A DNA stretch of 64,000 nt from Dermanyssus gallinae (Eukaryota; Arthropoda; Arachnida; Mesostigmata; Dermanyssidae), in contig QVRM01002806.1 of the NCBI GenBank assembly GCA_003439945.1, positions 2,014,501-2,078,500 on the forward strand, written 5' to 3'. The first letter of the stretch is position 1. Each line of letters begins with the position of its first letter. Positions 34,151 to 44,476 of this stretch are shown here, in pieces. A program made the position numbers and the translations under genes. The notes under the pieces are model-generated. The model did no database searches and was not told where the DNA came from. It saw only the letters and a program-made list of their open reading frames with translations.

Positions 34151-35474
34151 TCACCATTTTTGACAGCTCCGTCTTAAGAGAGAGCAAGTCCCGGACCAAC
34201 CCAACCGACCCGAGAGTCGCTGCCTTATGAGATCCCCGGGAACGAGGGGATGTGGCCTTCGTTCGTTCTTAACTGGTAGACGCTTTCTAGGTGCTGTTCT
34301 TGGCCGGGGCAGTAAGAGCTGCGGAGTGACGTCACCCCCAACTGCAATGCCGCGCACCACCGAGGCATATGTCGGCCCTTCTGGGGGGCCTGAACTTTGA
34401 CCGACGGCATTTGAGCCTTGTGAATAAGGTGTAGGCGCCGTCAGGGTCTCGTTAATGGATGCGTCTGGGTGGGTAGCACGGACCTGGTGGAGTGTCCTGG
34501 CTTCCATCAGGATCCTGTTCCTTTCTCTTAGATAGAAAAGTCGCGGGCAACTAGGTGATTTGGCGTCGTGAGGTCCCCCGCAGTTGACACACTTGGACGC
34601 ATTCGGACAGTCAGTAGCTAGGTGGCCTTCTTTGCCGCAGTTGCGACAGGCTTTAGGGAGGGAACAGTTTGCCGCTATATGACCAACCCTGGAACAATTG
34701 AAGCATATTCTGGGCTGATCGGGTTCCAGAACTACCGCGTGGGAGCGGTATCCCAAGAATATTGACGCCGGTGGTTGACGGTTAAACGTCAGAATGACTT
34801 TAGGCAGCGGCTTCTTTTGGTCCCCAGACGACACGAACAGTCTTCGAGCGTCTGTAACGCCCAGGTTTGCGAGCTCTGTCACAATCTCCTCTTCCGTGAT
34901 CGAGGTGCAAACACCTTGGATTCTAGCTTTAAACGATGCTAAGCCCGGGCAGGAAACGGTGACCGGAATTTCGTCAATGTTCGTTAAGCGTGAGAGCCTC
35001 TGAGCTACGTTCATGGAAAAGATGTGCACGAAAATGCTGCTCCTATTGCCCGAGATTCGACCCTCCGGCACCAAGGTGTGAATTGCCTTAAATAGGCGCA
35101 TCATCGAACCCTCCTTGAATTCAGCCAGACTCCCGTCCGAATTCTCTCGGTGCCTGATCTGGACCCTGAATGCTCCGAGTGCTCCCGAATTGACCTCGTC
35201 TTTCAACCTGTCTAGCTGTGTCTGCTCTCGTATTACTGCTTTTTTCACTTTCGCGTTCGTGACGACAGTGAAACCGTCTCTTTGCAGCTCATCGACAGCC
35301 GAGTCGACGTTTGACACCAACGGATACGTTGCTCATGGCACTCGCCGGCCTCGACATATCGTCATTAGCTGCGGGTTCACCCGTGCGTAGGTTCGCTATA
35401 TTGAGGCTCGCGGGAGGTAACCCTCCCCCGTCAGGGGCGCTTGAAATCATGGCCGCTATCACATTCACTTGCAA
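34151..35474 (-). pseudogene. Gag-like ORF1 with three CCHC knuckles (copy C)
   Basis: The frame from 35474 (with [18 protein letters not shown]) shifts near 35300 into the main frame 35320-34151, where the text matches copy A ([14 protein letters not shown] ...). The RRM-like middle region (FKARIQGVCTSITEEEIV, LTFNRQPPASIFLGYRSH) is followed by CFNCSRVGHIAANC (34700-34660), CRNCGKEGHLATDC and CVNCGGPHDAKSPSC. LFYLRERNRILMEARTLHQ and a Pro-rich tail with TYASVVRGIA complete it. Expected role: binding element RNA in a ribonucleoprotein. An intact start may have been the ATG near 35452, but that is uncertain. Confidence 0.85.
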
Positions 35475-35495
35475 AACCGCTTACGTTTGTTTCGC

Positions 35496-35498
<3 letters not shown>

Positions 35499-35530
<32 letters not shown>
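35499..35530. repeat. (TA)n array at the 5' end of RLE-LINE copy C
   Basis: Sixteen TA units directly abut the upstream end of copy C. Confidence 0.95.
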
Positions 35531-35738
35531 AATGTCACCTATGCTCTATATGTATGTACATACACACGTATATATATGTCACCCCCAACCGATCGCTGTT
35601 TACAAACAGTCTACCAGCGCCAGTGTTCTTAACCGACGGGACAGATGCACGTAATCGACGGATGTGTACCGTGTCACAGCGTGGCTGTTATGAGACGACA
35701 ATGAAGCGACTGAAACCGCACAACACCAATGCACCGTA
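35531..35738. other. Spacer between two TA arrays, unassigned
   Basis: About 208 bases of mixed sequence between two TA arrays and thus between copies C and D. Shows no coding motif or tRNA-like box. It may be a 3' fragment of another insert or original DNA from before the TA arrays expanded. Confidence 0.5.
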
Positions 35739-35796
35739 TGTATATATTTATATATATATATATTTATATATATGTATATATAAATATGTATGTATG

Positions 35797-35847
<51 letters not shown>

Positions 35848-35925
35848 TTATATATACATATATTTGAACCTCACAACTGTACGCTGTTAACACAATTACG
35901 AATAATAATAATAATAATAATAATA
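35739..35925. repeat. (TA)n array and (AAT)n tract at the 3' end of RLE-LINE copy D
   Basis: TA/TATG/TATT repeats occupy 35739-35864, then 36 unique bases, then (AAT)8 at 35901-35925. They follow the 3' UTR of minus-strand copy D. Confidence 0.93.
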
Positions 35926-36010
35926 CAAATAATAAATCATAATTTATTTAGGAATTATATATACATGTGAATGTTTAAATCCACGGCGCTGATGGTTCAC
36001 TCCTCATCTA

Positions 36011-38560
36011 TCACTCGTGTCCGAGTGGGAGTCTTGCCCGACCCCTGACGCGAAGACGCGGGTCCATCCAGTCTTTCATAGTTCCGAGCACCGAAATCGC
36101 GTTACCTCTCTGAATCTCTAGGGAAAGCCTTTGGCAGAAGAAAGTGCCCGCCCTCTTGTACATCGTAGCCTGCTGTAAAGCGTCGCCAACCTGGAAAATT
36201 AGCGTTGTTGTGAGGGGCCCAGGGCCACCCAGCGTCTCGAATGCGAAGGGTGAAAAGTGGTACGCCCGGCCTAAGTTCGCATACTTTCTTATCGTTGATG
36301 TCTCGGCGCGGGAAGCGGCAGTTCCTGGGCGAGAAGCGCCGGGACCGACAAGGGAGGAGGTCAGAGAGTCGGTCACCGTCGCATTCCACACCAGGGAACG
36401 ACCCTTGTAGAAAGGTATCAAAGTCAAGCCGTCGGGCCGCTTGCCATCGTCTCTAGAAAGACCAGGCGGTTCCAGGACGCAAGGGATTCCGGCTTTTCGC
36501 AACGACCTTGCAAGAATGTCATTCAGAGCGGTGTGACGTGGGCGCCGGCCCGCCGATTGAGCGCAAGACATGCCGTGTCTGGCCAGGCGTCCGACAGGCT
36601 CGCCACAAGTGCATCTGTGTGGCTATACCAAATCAGCTCCCAGTCTCAGGCCAACGCAAATCCGGGTGGACTGGTCGTCAAGGCGAGTACCCAATGAGTC
36701 AGCGGGAAGTGCGTGTAGCCAGTCGCTCGCTCCTGGGCGAGCGACGGCAAGAAGGCGCGCCCTATCCTGCTCGTCACCGCATTCTTCCAGCAACTCAGTA
36801 AGCAAAGATTCGTGCACCTTCTCGGCCCAGGCCCTCTGGCAGGCAAGTTTATTCATATCAGGCGGTAAAACTTGGAGTCCAGCCGCTATAGCGTCGCAAG
36901 TTGCCTCAAACAATGCCCAAACCCCCGGCGGGAGCAGGCGTTGTACATGACCTGACGTAGCGTGCATCGAAGCGGCCACGGCAGGGCCTGCCAAGGAGCG
37001 GGCCGAGGGAAGACCAAGACCGCCCATGGAGGTGGGGAGAGCCGCCTGGCGCACCTCTTGTGGTCGTAAGTTCAGACCTAAAACCGTCTCGAGGGCCTCC
37101 ACCACCTGGTCGTCGAATGGTTGGAGAAGCTGGTTAAATGTACCCGAACAGTCCATGGATCGTATGATATGTACGATGCGACACGCGAAAAACGACGAGC
37201 GGAGTAGGTAAAGCCCTTGGTGGGCTCCGACCAGGGGCAGACGTTCTTGCATCGCCCACAATCTGTCCATCATGGGGTGGAGGAGGAAGGAGCGTAATTT
37301 CGTGTTCAGACACGACTCTACACCCCGGTAGTAACGCAAGTGAGGCACTCAACGTGGGGTCGTCCGGGTCTGTCCCCGGCGCGAACACCTCGCATTTGGC
37401 CGTGTTTAACACCAGGCCACTGACTGCCTCAAAGGCAAGAATTCTGCGCACTTCCTCGAGTAAGCCCTCCATCGGTCCACCGAGTGTGCCATCTTTGAGG
37501 TACCAGGCGTTGAAAGGCACATGTATTGAGCTGACCAGCTTACGTATACCCAGGCTGAATAGAGCCGGCCCCAAGGGGTCTCCCTGCTGTATACCCGATG
37601 CCGAAGACAACGTGTGGGCCCCAAACAACAGAACGGATGGCTCTCTGTATGCGTGATTCACTAAGTTGAAGATTTTCGGTACTGCATCACAAACTGCACG
37701 AAGTATATGATCTCTTCGAATAGTATTGAATGCGTTGCGAAAATCCAACTTCAAGAGTGCCGTTCGAGGCGGGCTTGATTGGACGAAGGCTCTTGGTGCA
37801 TGTACAGCTGCCTACGCCCCGCCTGCTAAGCCAAAACCCAACTGGTGCGGGCCAAGCTGCTCCGGAAAAACCGAGTCCGATGGAGCAGGTGGGTGCTTGG
37901 CGGCAAGCGAGGCCAGGACTTCGTCTCCCGAAACAAACGAGTCCGTAGACCATAGTAAGCGGGCCGCCCCGCAAACGTCTCCCTCGGACAGTTTAGACAA
38001 AACGCGGCGTGCCGAGTCCTCAGGGGAGTCGCACGCATCTGATGTGACTCTTCTAACACCACCTACGCGAAATTCGAACCGCCAGCCGTCGCGGAACGCA
38101 CGGAGGTTCGACCGAACAGTCGCTGCCAAAGAGGTGGACGACGAGGTGCGAGGTGGCAGTTGAAGGACCATGTAAGCGAATGACAAGTGCGACTCCCACG
38201 AGGGGACGTCGTTGTTGGCCGCCACAAGGTCGAGGACGTCGGATAGGGACTCGGCAACTAAAGGCCTCACAGCCCGGGGGACTACACGCATTACCCTAGA
38301 TTGTTGCGACGCAAGTATAAGCCTGTCGACCAGCGACTGTCTAGGCTGTGACGGGAGTGCTGGCGTGGAGGAAGCAGTCGAAGACGAATCGTGAGTTGTA
38401 GACGTGGGACGACATCTAGCTTGGTGAATGGGGAGACCGCGGCGAGTGAAGTCCCGGCCGCATCTGGGGCAAGTGACCCTTACGGGAGGGTTACCTGCTA
38501 CTGAAACGGACAGACGAGGGGGATGGGGGCTACGCCGGAGGACTGAGTGGGCTCAGGGTT
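36011..38560 (-). pseudogene. RLE-LINE ORF2 (copy D) with altered active sites
   Basis: The zinc finger appears as CPRCGRDFTRRGLPIHQARC near 38480-38420 (CCHC rather than C2H2). The linker is open to 37812. A junction near 37880 joins KHPPAPSD to GPHQLGFG, skipping about 375 bases found in copy A. After frame shifts, LLKLDFRNAFNTIRRDH, GIQQGDPLGPALFSLGIRKL and YLKDG follow, where the first catalytic Asp of the RT box is Lys. Next come [51 protein letters not shown] and LVWNATVTDSL, where the endonuclease Asp is Asn. CQRLSLEIQRGNAISVLGTM precedes the stop near 36011. The copy could not have moved itself. Confidence 0.9.
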
Positions 38561-38599
38561 CATCATTTGGGAGCTGGTACGGGAGACACCAAGCCTTGC

Positions 38600-39301
38600 A
38601 GCAACGGGGCTAGGGCGAGCCTTCACAATGACGCAGTGCCTTCACAATGCCTCGAAGAGTGTCGCCTAGTTTCGGGTTGATGCGAACGAGCATGGACACG
38701 GCCTTGGACAAAGAACCGAAATCAAGGTCGTTGGTCGACTTAGGTGGGCCCGCCCGAACACGGGTGACGGCGCGGCCGCGCGGAACCGGTTCACTCGGAG
38801 CCAATCGGCGATGACGCTTGGAAGGGCGGCGAAAGCGGCCTTGACTTGTTTAGAAGATCCTGTTTCAGGAGGTGGCGGAGTCTTCGCACGAAGTGTGGAT
38901 TTTCGCGGAGCGGGGATCGGCCGAAGAGGGGGAAGCACGACCTCAGCACGCGCTGCCGAAGGCTCCGGAGCCGCATCCGGGGAGGCTGGTATCACCAGAC
39001 GACGTACGGCCGCCGCGTAGGTGCTTGGTGCAGATGTACCTGGCCGAGTAGGTGCAGGATCCGGGACAACGACCAGGGTGGCCGCCGGCGTCGACAACTG
39101 CGCATGTTGAAGCATGCGTGAGCCGAGCAAACCTTGCTTTTGCTCGCGGGCTAACGCAAAAACGGGGCAGCCCGAGTCCCCTCTAGGGTGGTCGCTGGAT
39201 GTGCAACGGGGCAACGCGGCTTCGGTCCGGGGAACCCTCCAGAGATGGTTGGTTCCTACATTGGACCCTTCGTAAACGTGCACACGTTCGCAGGGACCCA
39301 A
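38600..39301 (-). pseudogene. C-terminal part of gag-like ORF1 (copy D)
   Basis: Opens in a decayed third knuckle (GDSGCPVFALAREQKQGLL) that aligns with CPRLFYLRERNRIL of copy C, including the downstream LQHAQLS segment. A long Pro/Ala-rich tail (STYAAAVRRLVIP) and a region without relatives in copies A or C follow, so the C-terminal tail is fast-evolving or expanded. The two upstream knuckles and the RRM-like domain are absent. Confidence 0.7.
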
Positions 39302-39345
39302 TTGTCATGTTCCCACCGTCGGTGATTAATTACAATGAATAAATA

Positions 39346-39391
<46 letters not shown>
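39346..39391. repeat. (TA)n array between RLE-LINE copy D and mariner 2
   Basis: About 45 bases of TA. The left mariner repeat begins at 39392 immediately after TA. Confidence 0.95.
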
Positions 39392-40681
39392 CGAGGTGTG
39401 CTCAAAAAGTATCGCGACTTTTGTGTTTTTTCAAAAATTATTTATTTATTCATGAATATCTATTTTGTCCCCTTCAAAGCACAAGCTTCCAATCTTCGAA
39501 GCACTTCAGAAAACCATTTTTTTTAATCTTGTTCAGCTCCTCCTTCGATGCCGTCTTTATCTCGTCAAGCGTAGCGTAACGTCGTCCTTTCATGGGCCTC
39601 TTCAGTTTAGGGAACAAGAAAAAGTCACAGGGGGCCAGATCTGGGGAATACGGTGGCTGCGGCATCATTAGTGTGTTGTTTTTGGCCAAAAACTCGCGCA
39701 CAAGCAACGATGTGTGAGCAGGGGCGTTATCGTGGTGCAAAAGCCAATTTTTGTTCTTCCACAAATCCGGGCGTTTCTGGCGGATTGCTTCGCGCAAATT
39801 GCGCATAACTTGCAGGTAATATTCCTTATTGACCGTTCTACCCTGTGGCAAGAACGCATGATGCACCACGCCCCTGCAATCGAAGAAAACTGTCAGCAAA
39901 ACTTTCACATTTGACCGAACTTGGCGCGCTTTTTTCGGTCTTGGTTCGTGCGGCAGCTTCCATTGAGATGATTGAGCTTTGGTTTCCACGTCATAACCAT
40001 AAACCCACGATTCGTCACCAGTTATGACCCTCTGGAGCAAATTTGGGTCGTCGCGGACAGAGTCCAACATCTCATTAGCAATGTTCATGCGATGCTGTTT
40101 TTGGTCGCAATTGAGCAATTTTGGTACGAATTTTCGCGGCGACCCGTCTCATGCCCAAATCATTGATAAAAATCGAATGGCACGAGCCAATCGATATGTT
40201 TAGGTCCTCAGCAACTTCTCTAACGGTGATTCGACGATTGGCCAATACCATTTTCTCCACTTCATTAATTTTTTCGTCTGTTGTTGAAGTGCTCGGGCGT
40301 CCGGCACGCTCTTCGTCGTTCACATCTTCTCGGCCTTCTGAGAACATTTTGTACCACCGATGAACGTTGCTTCGGTCCAAGGTAGCTTCTCCGTATGCCA
40401 CAGTCAACATTCGGAATGCATCCGCGCACTTAATTTCGTTTTTCACACAAAATTTGATACAGGTTCTTTGATCCATTTTTTTGAATAGGTAAAAATCGAA
40501 GACGATCCAAAACACGTGCAAGCAAAGCAGCTGTCAACAATTAAGTGAACATTCAAAATGGCCGAGCTTGTCGGCATAAGTGAGAGACATGAGTACCAAC
40601 ATAACGCCACAAAAAATCGAAATTCAAATATACGTAACCCGCGAAAATTCAAAAGTCGCGATACGTTTTGAACACACCTCG
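39392..40681 (-). mobile_element. mariner transposon, copy 2
   Basis: A 1290 bp copy of the mariner at 20070-21388, in the same orientation. Inverted repeats start CGAGGTGTGCTCAAAAAGTA on the left and the complement of CGAGGTGTGTTCAAAACGTA on the right. TA repeats flank both ends. It is shorter than copy 1 because about 30 bases are missing near 39480, where GTAATCCCC-type sequence is replaced by CACAAGCTT. High similarity to copy 1 suggests recent activity or duplication. Confidence 0.96.
39474..40476 (-). pseudogene. mariner transposase, frameshifted (copy 2)
   Basis: Start ATG gives MDQRTCIKF. The helix-turn-helix half is intact to about 40130 (VREVAEDLNISIGS present, unlike copy 1). An extra T near 40131 relative to copy 1 shifts the frame. 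The catalytic half is open from 40118: GDESWVYGYD, HHDNAPAHTS, YSPDLAPCDFF. The C-terminus is cut short by the deletion near 39480 (ends FEDWKLVL). The frameshifts of the two copies are at different places, so they decayed independently. Confidence 0.93.
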
Positions 40682-40709
40682 TATATATATAAAATATATA
40701 TATATATAC

Positions 40710-40768
<59 letters not shown>
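40682..40768. repeat. (TA)n array right of mariner 2
   Basis: About 85 bases of TA with a few interruptions directly after the right mariner repeat. It closes the 19976-40768 transposon block. Confidence 0.95.
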
Positions 40769-40770
<2 letters not shown>

Positions 40771-40909
40771 GCCTGGCCGCCCAATCGATAGCCGAATCAT
40801 CAGGAAATAACCGAACGATGTACTAGTTCAATAAAATTATGTGTAATTTGCACTTCTATATGTATAAACTGTGATTGCCATAATTGAAATAATATCGTGA
40901 ACAAAATAT

Positions 40910-41420
40910 AAAAATTGATGTACGGGGCCAAACGGCAGCCAAAGTATCCAGATCGATCCCGCAGATGTACTAGCCACTGTAAGCTGCGAGTAATAGGCCC
41001 TGCAACTGGGTATGGGATACAAGTGATATGGCTGTACCCCAGCCCAGCGAATTTTGCTGGTATCGATAGACTCAAAGCTGCATTCCTCAAACGCACCTTG
41101 GGTGTCCACAGAAGAAGCTGCAACTCTTGTCTGCCTGGAAGAAGGAATACATTTTTTTTACAGAGATCTTGCAGCAAAGTTGCGAAGAAAGTGCTGCTTA
41201 AGTGCCTTTGACTGAGACACTAACGCAGCACATTCAGAATTGGGAGGCGAAACGGGCCGATGTCAATCCAGCCTTTTTTATGACGCCTGGCCTCACCTCG
41301 GACCCGCGGAAGGATCCCAATATAGAAAATCAACAAGTCGCTCTTTGATATGCTATAAGGGGGTTTCACCATAACATTTGTGTAGTTGTCAACGTTGCGG
41401 TCATCAGTGCATAACATATC
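40910..41420 (+). pseudogene. LINE ORF2 C-terminal fragment
   Basis: Plus-strand frames read DRLKAAFLKRTLGVHRRSCNS (41070-41130). After frame changes, a segment near 41345 contains IRGFHHNIC, the decayed Cys/His tail also seen at 9290 (minus) and 59150 (plus). A LINE C-terminus of this kind follows the RT domain. The RT itself is missing. Several stops prevent expression. Confidence 0.6.
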
Positions 41421-42609
41421 ATCTACTTGAATGCTTCAATCCGGTTTATGTAAACCGTCTAATATAACAGAGTATACTAGCTGCTATTTGGTCCATAAAC
41501 GACTTAAAAACTTGTTACTGCTAGCAGTTGGCTACATTAGTGTTGCAGCAATTTAAAATGATTGTTAAATATTTTGAAGCTCATACCACTTTAATTAGTG
41601 TCGATCATATCCCGGCATCCTCTTCCATGAATAATGCATCTGCAAGGTGGCCGCATTACAATAAAACTGTGACCCCATTGGCGCAAGATGCCATTACTTG
41701 CCTTGAATTCTCGGTGCATATTGAGCTGTAGAGCATTTGACATGAGCTATCATTTTAGGATTCTCTAAACGGAACATTTGATGAAAACAAAGACAAAGAG
41801 CACTGTACCATAAAATCAATAAATTGTTTGTGTAATGAAGTCAAAAGAAGAACTGAGGGATTCGCGATTTAAGCAAACAACAAAACCCGCTAATGGTCAA
41901 CCAGTTTTTTGTTCCATCGACGTGCACTTTCTGGTGTGCACTTAGGTGTTGAAAGCGTGTACATTTTTCACGTGAAGCATAACACCTTAGCTTGTAAAAA
42001 AAATCACGAACACTTTTCTAAAAGGCCAATTTAAACATTCTAATAAGCCAAATAAGTGCGGAAAGCAGTAAACTCACATTTTATACGAGCTATACCGAAG
42101 GACTCGTTATGTTCAGAATTAATCGGGTTAAACATTGCTTACATCAATCAGCAGTTTGCTACGATTGGAGGAGACTCTGTCTGAATTCATGAGAACAACT
42201 GATCCTGAAAATGAACCATCAGCACAATCATATGTTCTGTTTGGGAGGAGGCTCTAATGTAACAGAAAGACGCGAAGTATCTAAACCAATTATTCAATTA
42301 ACCAACTAAATGGCCGAATCGCCACAGATCTGGCTGGACAAGATTCCCCGAGACAAAATAGTCATATAGTTTCTAATATTTTCTATTCACTGAAAAAATA
42401 GATAAATACTATATCACTCCTGGCTATCTTAAACACTCTCTCTTTGATCGATATTCATGATATAGATACCTATTCAAATATTAATCATTTTAGAATAATC
42501 TAACGTTTATCGTCCCATAAGAAAATAATAGAATTATATTATCCATACAATTGATTTCAATTTTAGAAGCCTATAACTTATTAGTCAGCAATCAGTATAA
42601 GACGGACTA
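41421..42609. other. No recognisable gene
   Basis: AT-rich sequence without supported features. The frame at 41528-41731 has no family motif. Confidence 0.4.
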
Positions 42610-43665
42610 AGAAGGAGCAGACATTGCGTGAGAATTCCCTGGGGTAGTGTGCTGGGTTATTTATCTTATATACCAAATATTAAACACCGCTGTTGTTTAT
42701 CTTATACACTAATAATTTAGTAATAGACTTAAATCAGTCAATACACATATTTTTCGTTGATGACACAATTTTGCTACTAGAGCGAGAACAAAGCAATGCT
42801 TCAATATCGAAATAAGTTCTAAAAAATTGATGAAGAAAAGGGCTTGTATTAAATTATAGTGAAGCTAAATATAGAGCTTCTAGAAAAGACTTGATGTCGG
42901 TACCTTTTCGAACACCTCTTTTATAGCCCACGACACAGAGAGAGAGAAAGAAAGTTGCTCTTTGAAACAATGACCTGTGTCTTCTCTGCGGGCCTCTCCG
43001 GCAGAAAGACAGAGTCAACGAATTTAAAGCATCTAATTAAAATTTAAACAGTCGTCGCCCCTACTTCAAAGCAATCCGCGCTGCGAGAACGGCATTTTAT
43101 CGTAATTGTTTTAAATTCTTGCATGGCGACTCCTCTCAACTCTGAAAATTCATGAACTCTGGTAGGCGACGTACACTTAAGATACATTGTTCGGCTTCAT
43201 TCATAGAACGAGTATGCACATATGAATATTTGGGTCTGCTGGTCCAGAATAATCCAAAACACGATGAACATTAAACATCAATCTGGTCCGAGTTACGTGC
43301 TGGTGTTGCTGTTCTTTTATGATTACGATCCGTTGTCTCGGCTGCGGTACGCAAGATGGTGTGCCTTTCACTTAAAGAGTTATATAGACAGTATATGCTG
43401 CCAATAAAGGTAGAACATTGCACCCAGCTGTTGATCCCCTGCATGAATTATAAAAAAGAGCATTTCGACACATTGATGGGAATTAACACTAGCACAGGCC
43501 TAATCTTCACTGAGTATGAAGTTCTCGGCATATTCGCATTATATGAATGTTGTAAATGTTATTTACTAAAACCGATGAGTTTCACGAACATCAACCAAAC
43601 TAGTCGCAATGCAACCCAACGCAACAATTCGCCCACAACGAGAAGAAATAGATATCTGGTATAAG
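42610..43665 (+). pseudogene. LINE RT, C-terminal half, decayed
   Basis: GIPWGSVLG-type block at about 42630, the catalytic box FVDDTILLLE (about 42750-42785), KRGLVLNYSEAKY (42838-42870), then a break. YEYLGLLVQNN lies near 43225 and a C-terminal domain from 43356 (LYRQYMLPI, TLMGINTS, ending near ATQRNNSPTTR). This is the palm-to-tail half of a CR1/L2-like LINE. The matching N-terminal half lies downstream at 44477-45130, so the order is scrambled. Two small duplicated segments are inserted at 42954-43170. Confidence 0.7.
42954..43170. repeat. Pasted segments duplicated from 43919-43990 and 44662-44790
   Basis: 42954-43025 repeats 43919-43990 (TTGCTCTTTGAAACAATGAC onward) with hardly a change. 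43047-43170 repeats 44662-44790 (GTCGTCGCCCCTACTTCAA onward) with about 10 percent change. The joint between the two is near 43030-43046. Confidence 0.85.
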
Positions 43666-44170
43666 ATATTAATCCGAAGAAGAGATCCATAAGAAAGAGA
43701 TATTTTATATAAGATATTAATCCGAATGGCTGCCCGTTGAGGGAGACTGCATTCCTTATCATTGCTTGTTGCTGAAGCTATGCAGCAAACCACCGCCGCG
43801 GCGTCTCTCTTTGCTACTTGCCATTCGACAGGAAACATACAATTATCCTCAAGTAAGATTTGCGCGCACGTGCATAAACGGCCAGGTTACTGTCGAACAT
43901 TGTTACATTTTTAGAAAGTTGCTCTTTGAAACAATGACCTGTGTCTTCTCTGCGGGCCTCTCCGGCAGAAAGACAGAGTCAACGAATTTATCTATAACGA
44001 AGCATCTAAACAGTCTCTAAAAATCTCTAGCACCCTGAACATTGTTATTACGGCCGATATGGCACGGTAACATGTGTCTGAATATGAGTAAGGTGATAAA
44101 GAGATTGCTTGAAAAGGCCCCAAAGAAATGAACGACCTATCTATGAGGTTTTTCAACTGATTTCTCCGGG

Positions 44171-44174
<4 letters not shown>
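43666..44174. other. Short repeats, no gene
   Basis: Includes the source or copy (43919-43990) of the duplicated segment. At 43655-43725 ATAAGATATTAATCCGAA is repeated at 30-50 base spacing. No coding region supported. Confidence 0.5.

Positions 44175-44217
<43 letters not shown>
44175..44217. repeat. (TA)n microsatellite
   Basis: About 21 TA units immediately left of the inverted-repeat element. Confidence 0.96.
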
Positions 44218-44218
<1 letters not shown>

Positions 44219-44220
<2 letters not shown>

Positions 44221-44415
44221 GTATAATTGGAAAGTTTAAGCTTATTGAGGTATCAGCGTAATTAAGTGAATTTGCCGTCTGGAGAAAACAGTCTCCCAAA
44301 AAAACAAATTATATATATATATATATATGTTTTTTTGGAGAGGCTGTTTTCTCCAGACGGCAAGTTAACTTAATTACGCTAATTCCTCATTAAGCTTAAA
44401 ATTTCCAATTATACC
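44219..44415. mobile_element. Inverted-repeat (hairpin) element with TA core
   Basis: Arms of about 88 bases (44219-44308 and complement of 44330-44415) are about 90 percent identical, both containing GTATAATTGGAAA, AAGCTTA-TGAGG and CCGTCTGGAGAAAACAG. They surround a 20-base TA core. TA repeats flank the left side. The structure fits a foldback MITE or a palindromic duplication. It encodes nothing. A decayed single arm may be present near 50340-50395 (AGCCGTCCGACGAAAACGGT). Confidence 0.8.
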
Positions 44416-44476
44416 TTTTTAACAACCGTAACCATTAAGGGCATTTTGCAGAAAATGCTATCACCCGTGCCTGTCC

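Larger units (their letters stand above)
31598..35498 (-). mobile_element. RLE-LINE copy C, main part
   Basis: Minus-strand sibling of copy A, from the (TA)n array at 35499 to the nested CR1-like insertion at 31597. Its 3' remainder is at 25866-26099. Total length without the insert is about 4.1 kb. Endonuclease residues align at roughly 60 percent identity with copy A by eye, so it is a separate subfamily. ORF1 has a frameshift near its start. ORF2 lacks roughly 310 bases compared with copy A. Both ends meet TA arrays. Confidence 0.9.
35926..39345 (-). mobile_element. RLE-LINE copy D, 5'-truncated
   Basis: Third long member of the family, minus strand, with GC-richer coding sequence than copies A and C. 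It begins inside the last CCHC knuckle of ORF1 (near 39300) and runs to a 3' UTR of about 80 bases ending at TTATTA repeats. Two independent catalytic substitutions, a 375-base deletion and several frameshifts show it is dead. The (TA)n array lies immediately upstream, followed by mariner 2. Confidence 0.88.
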
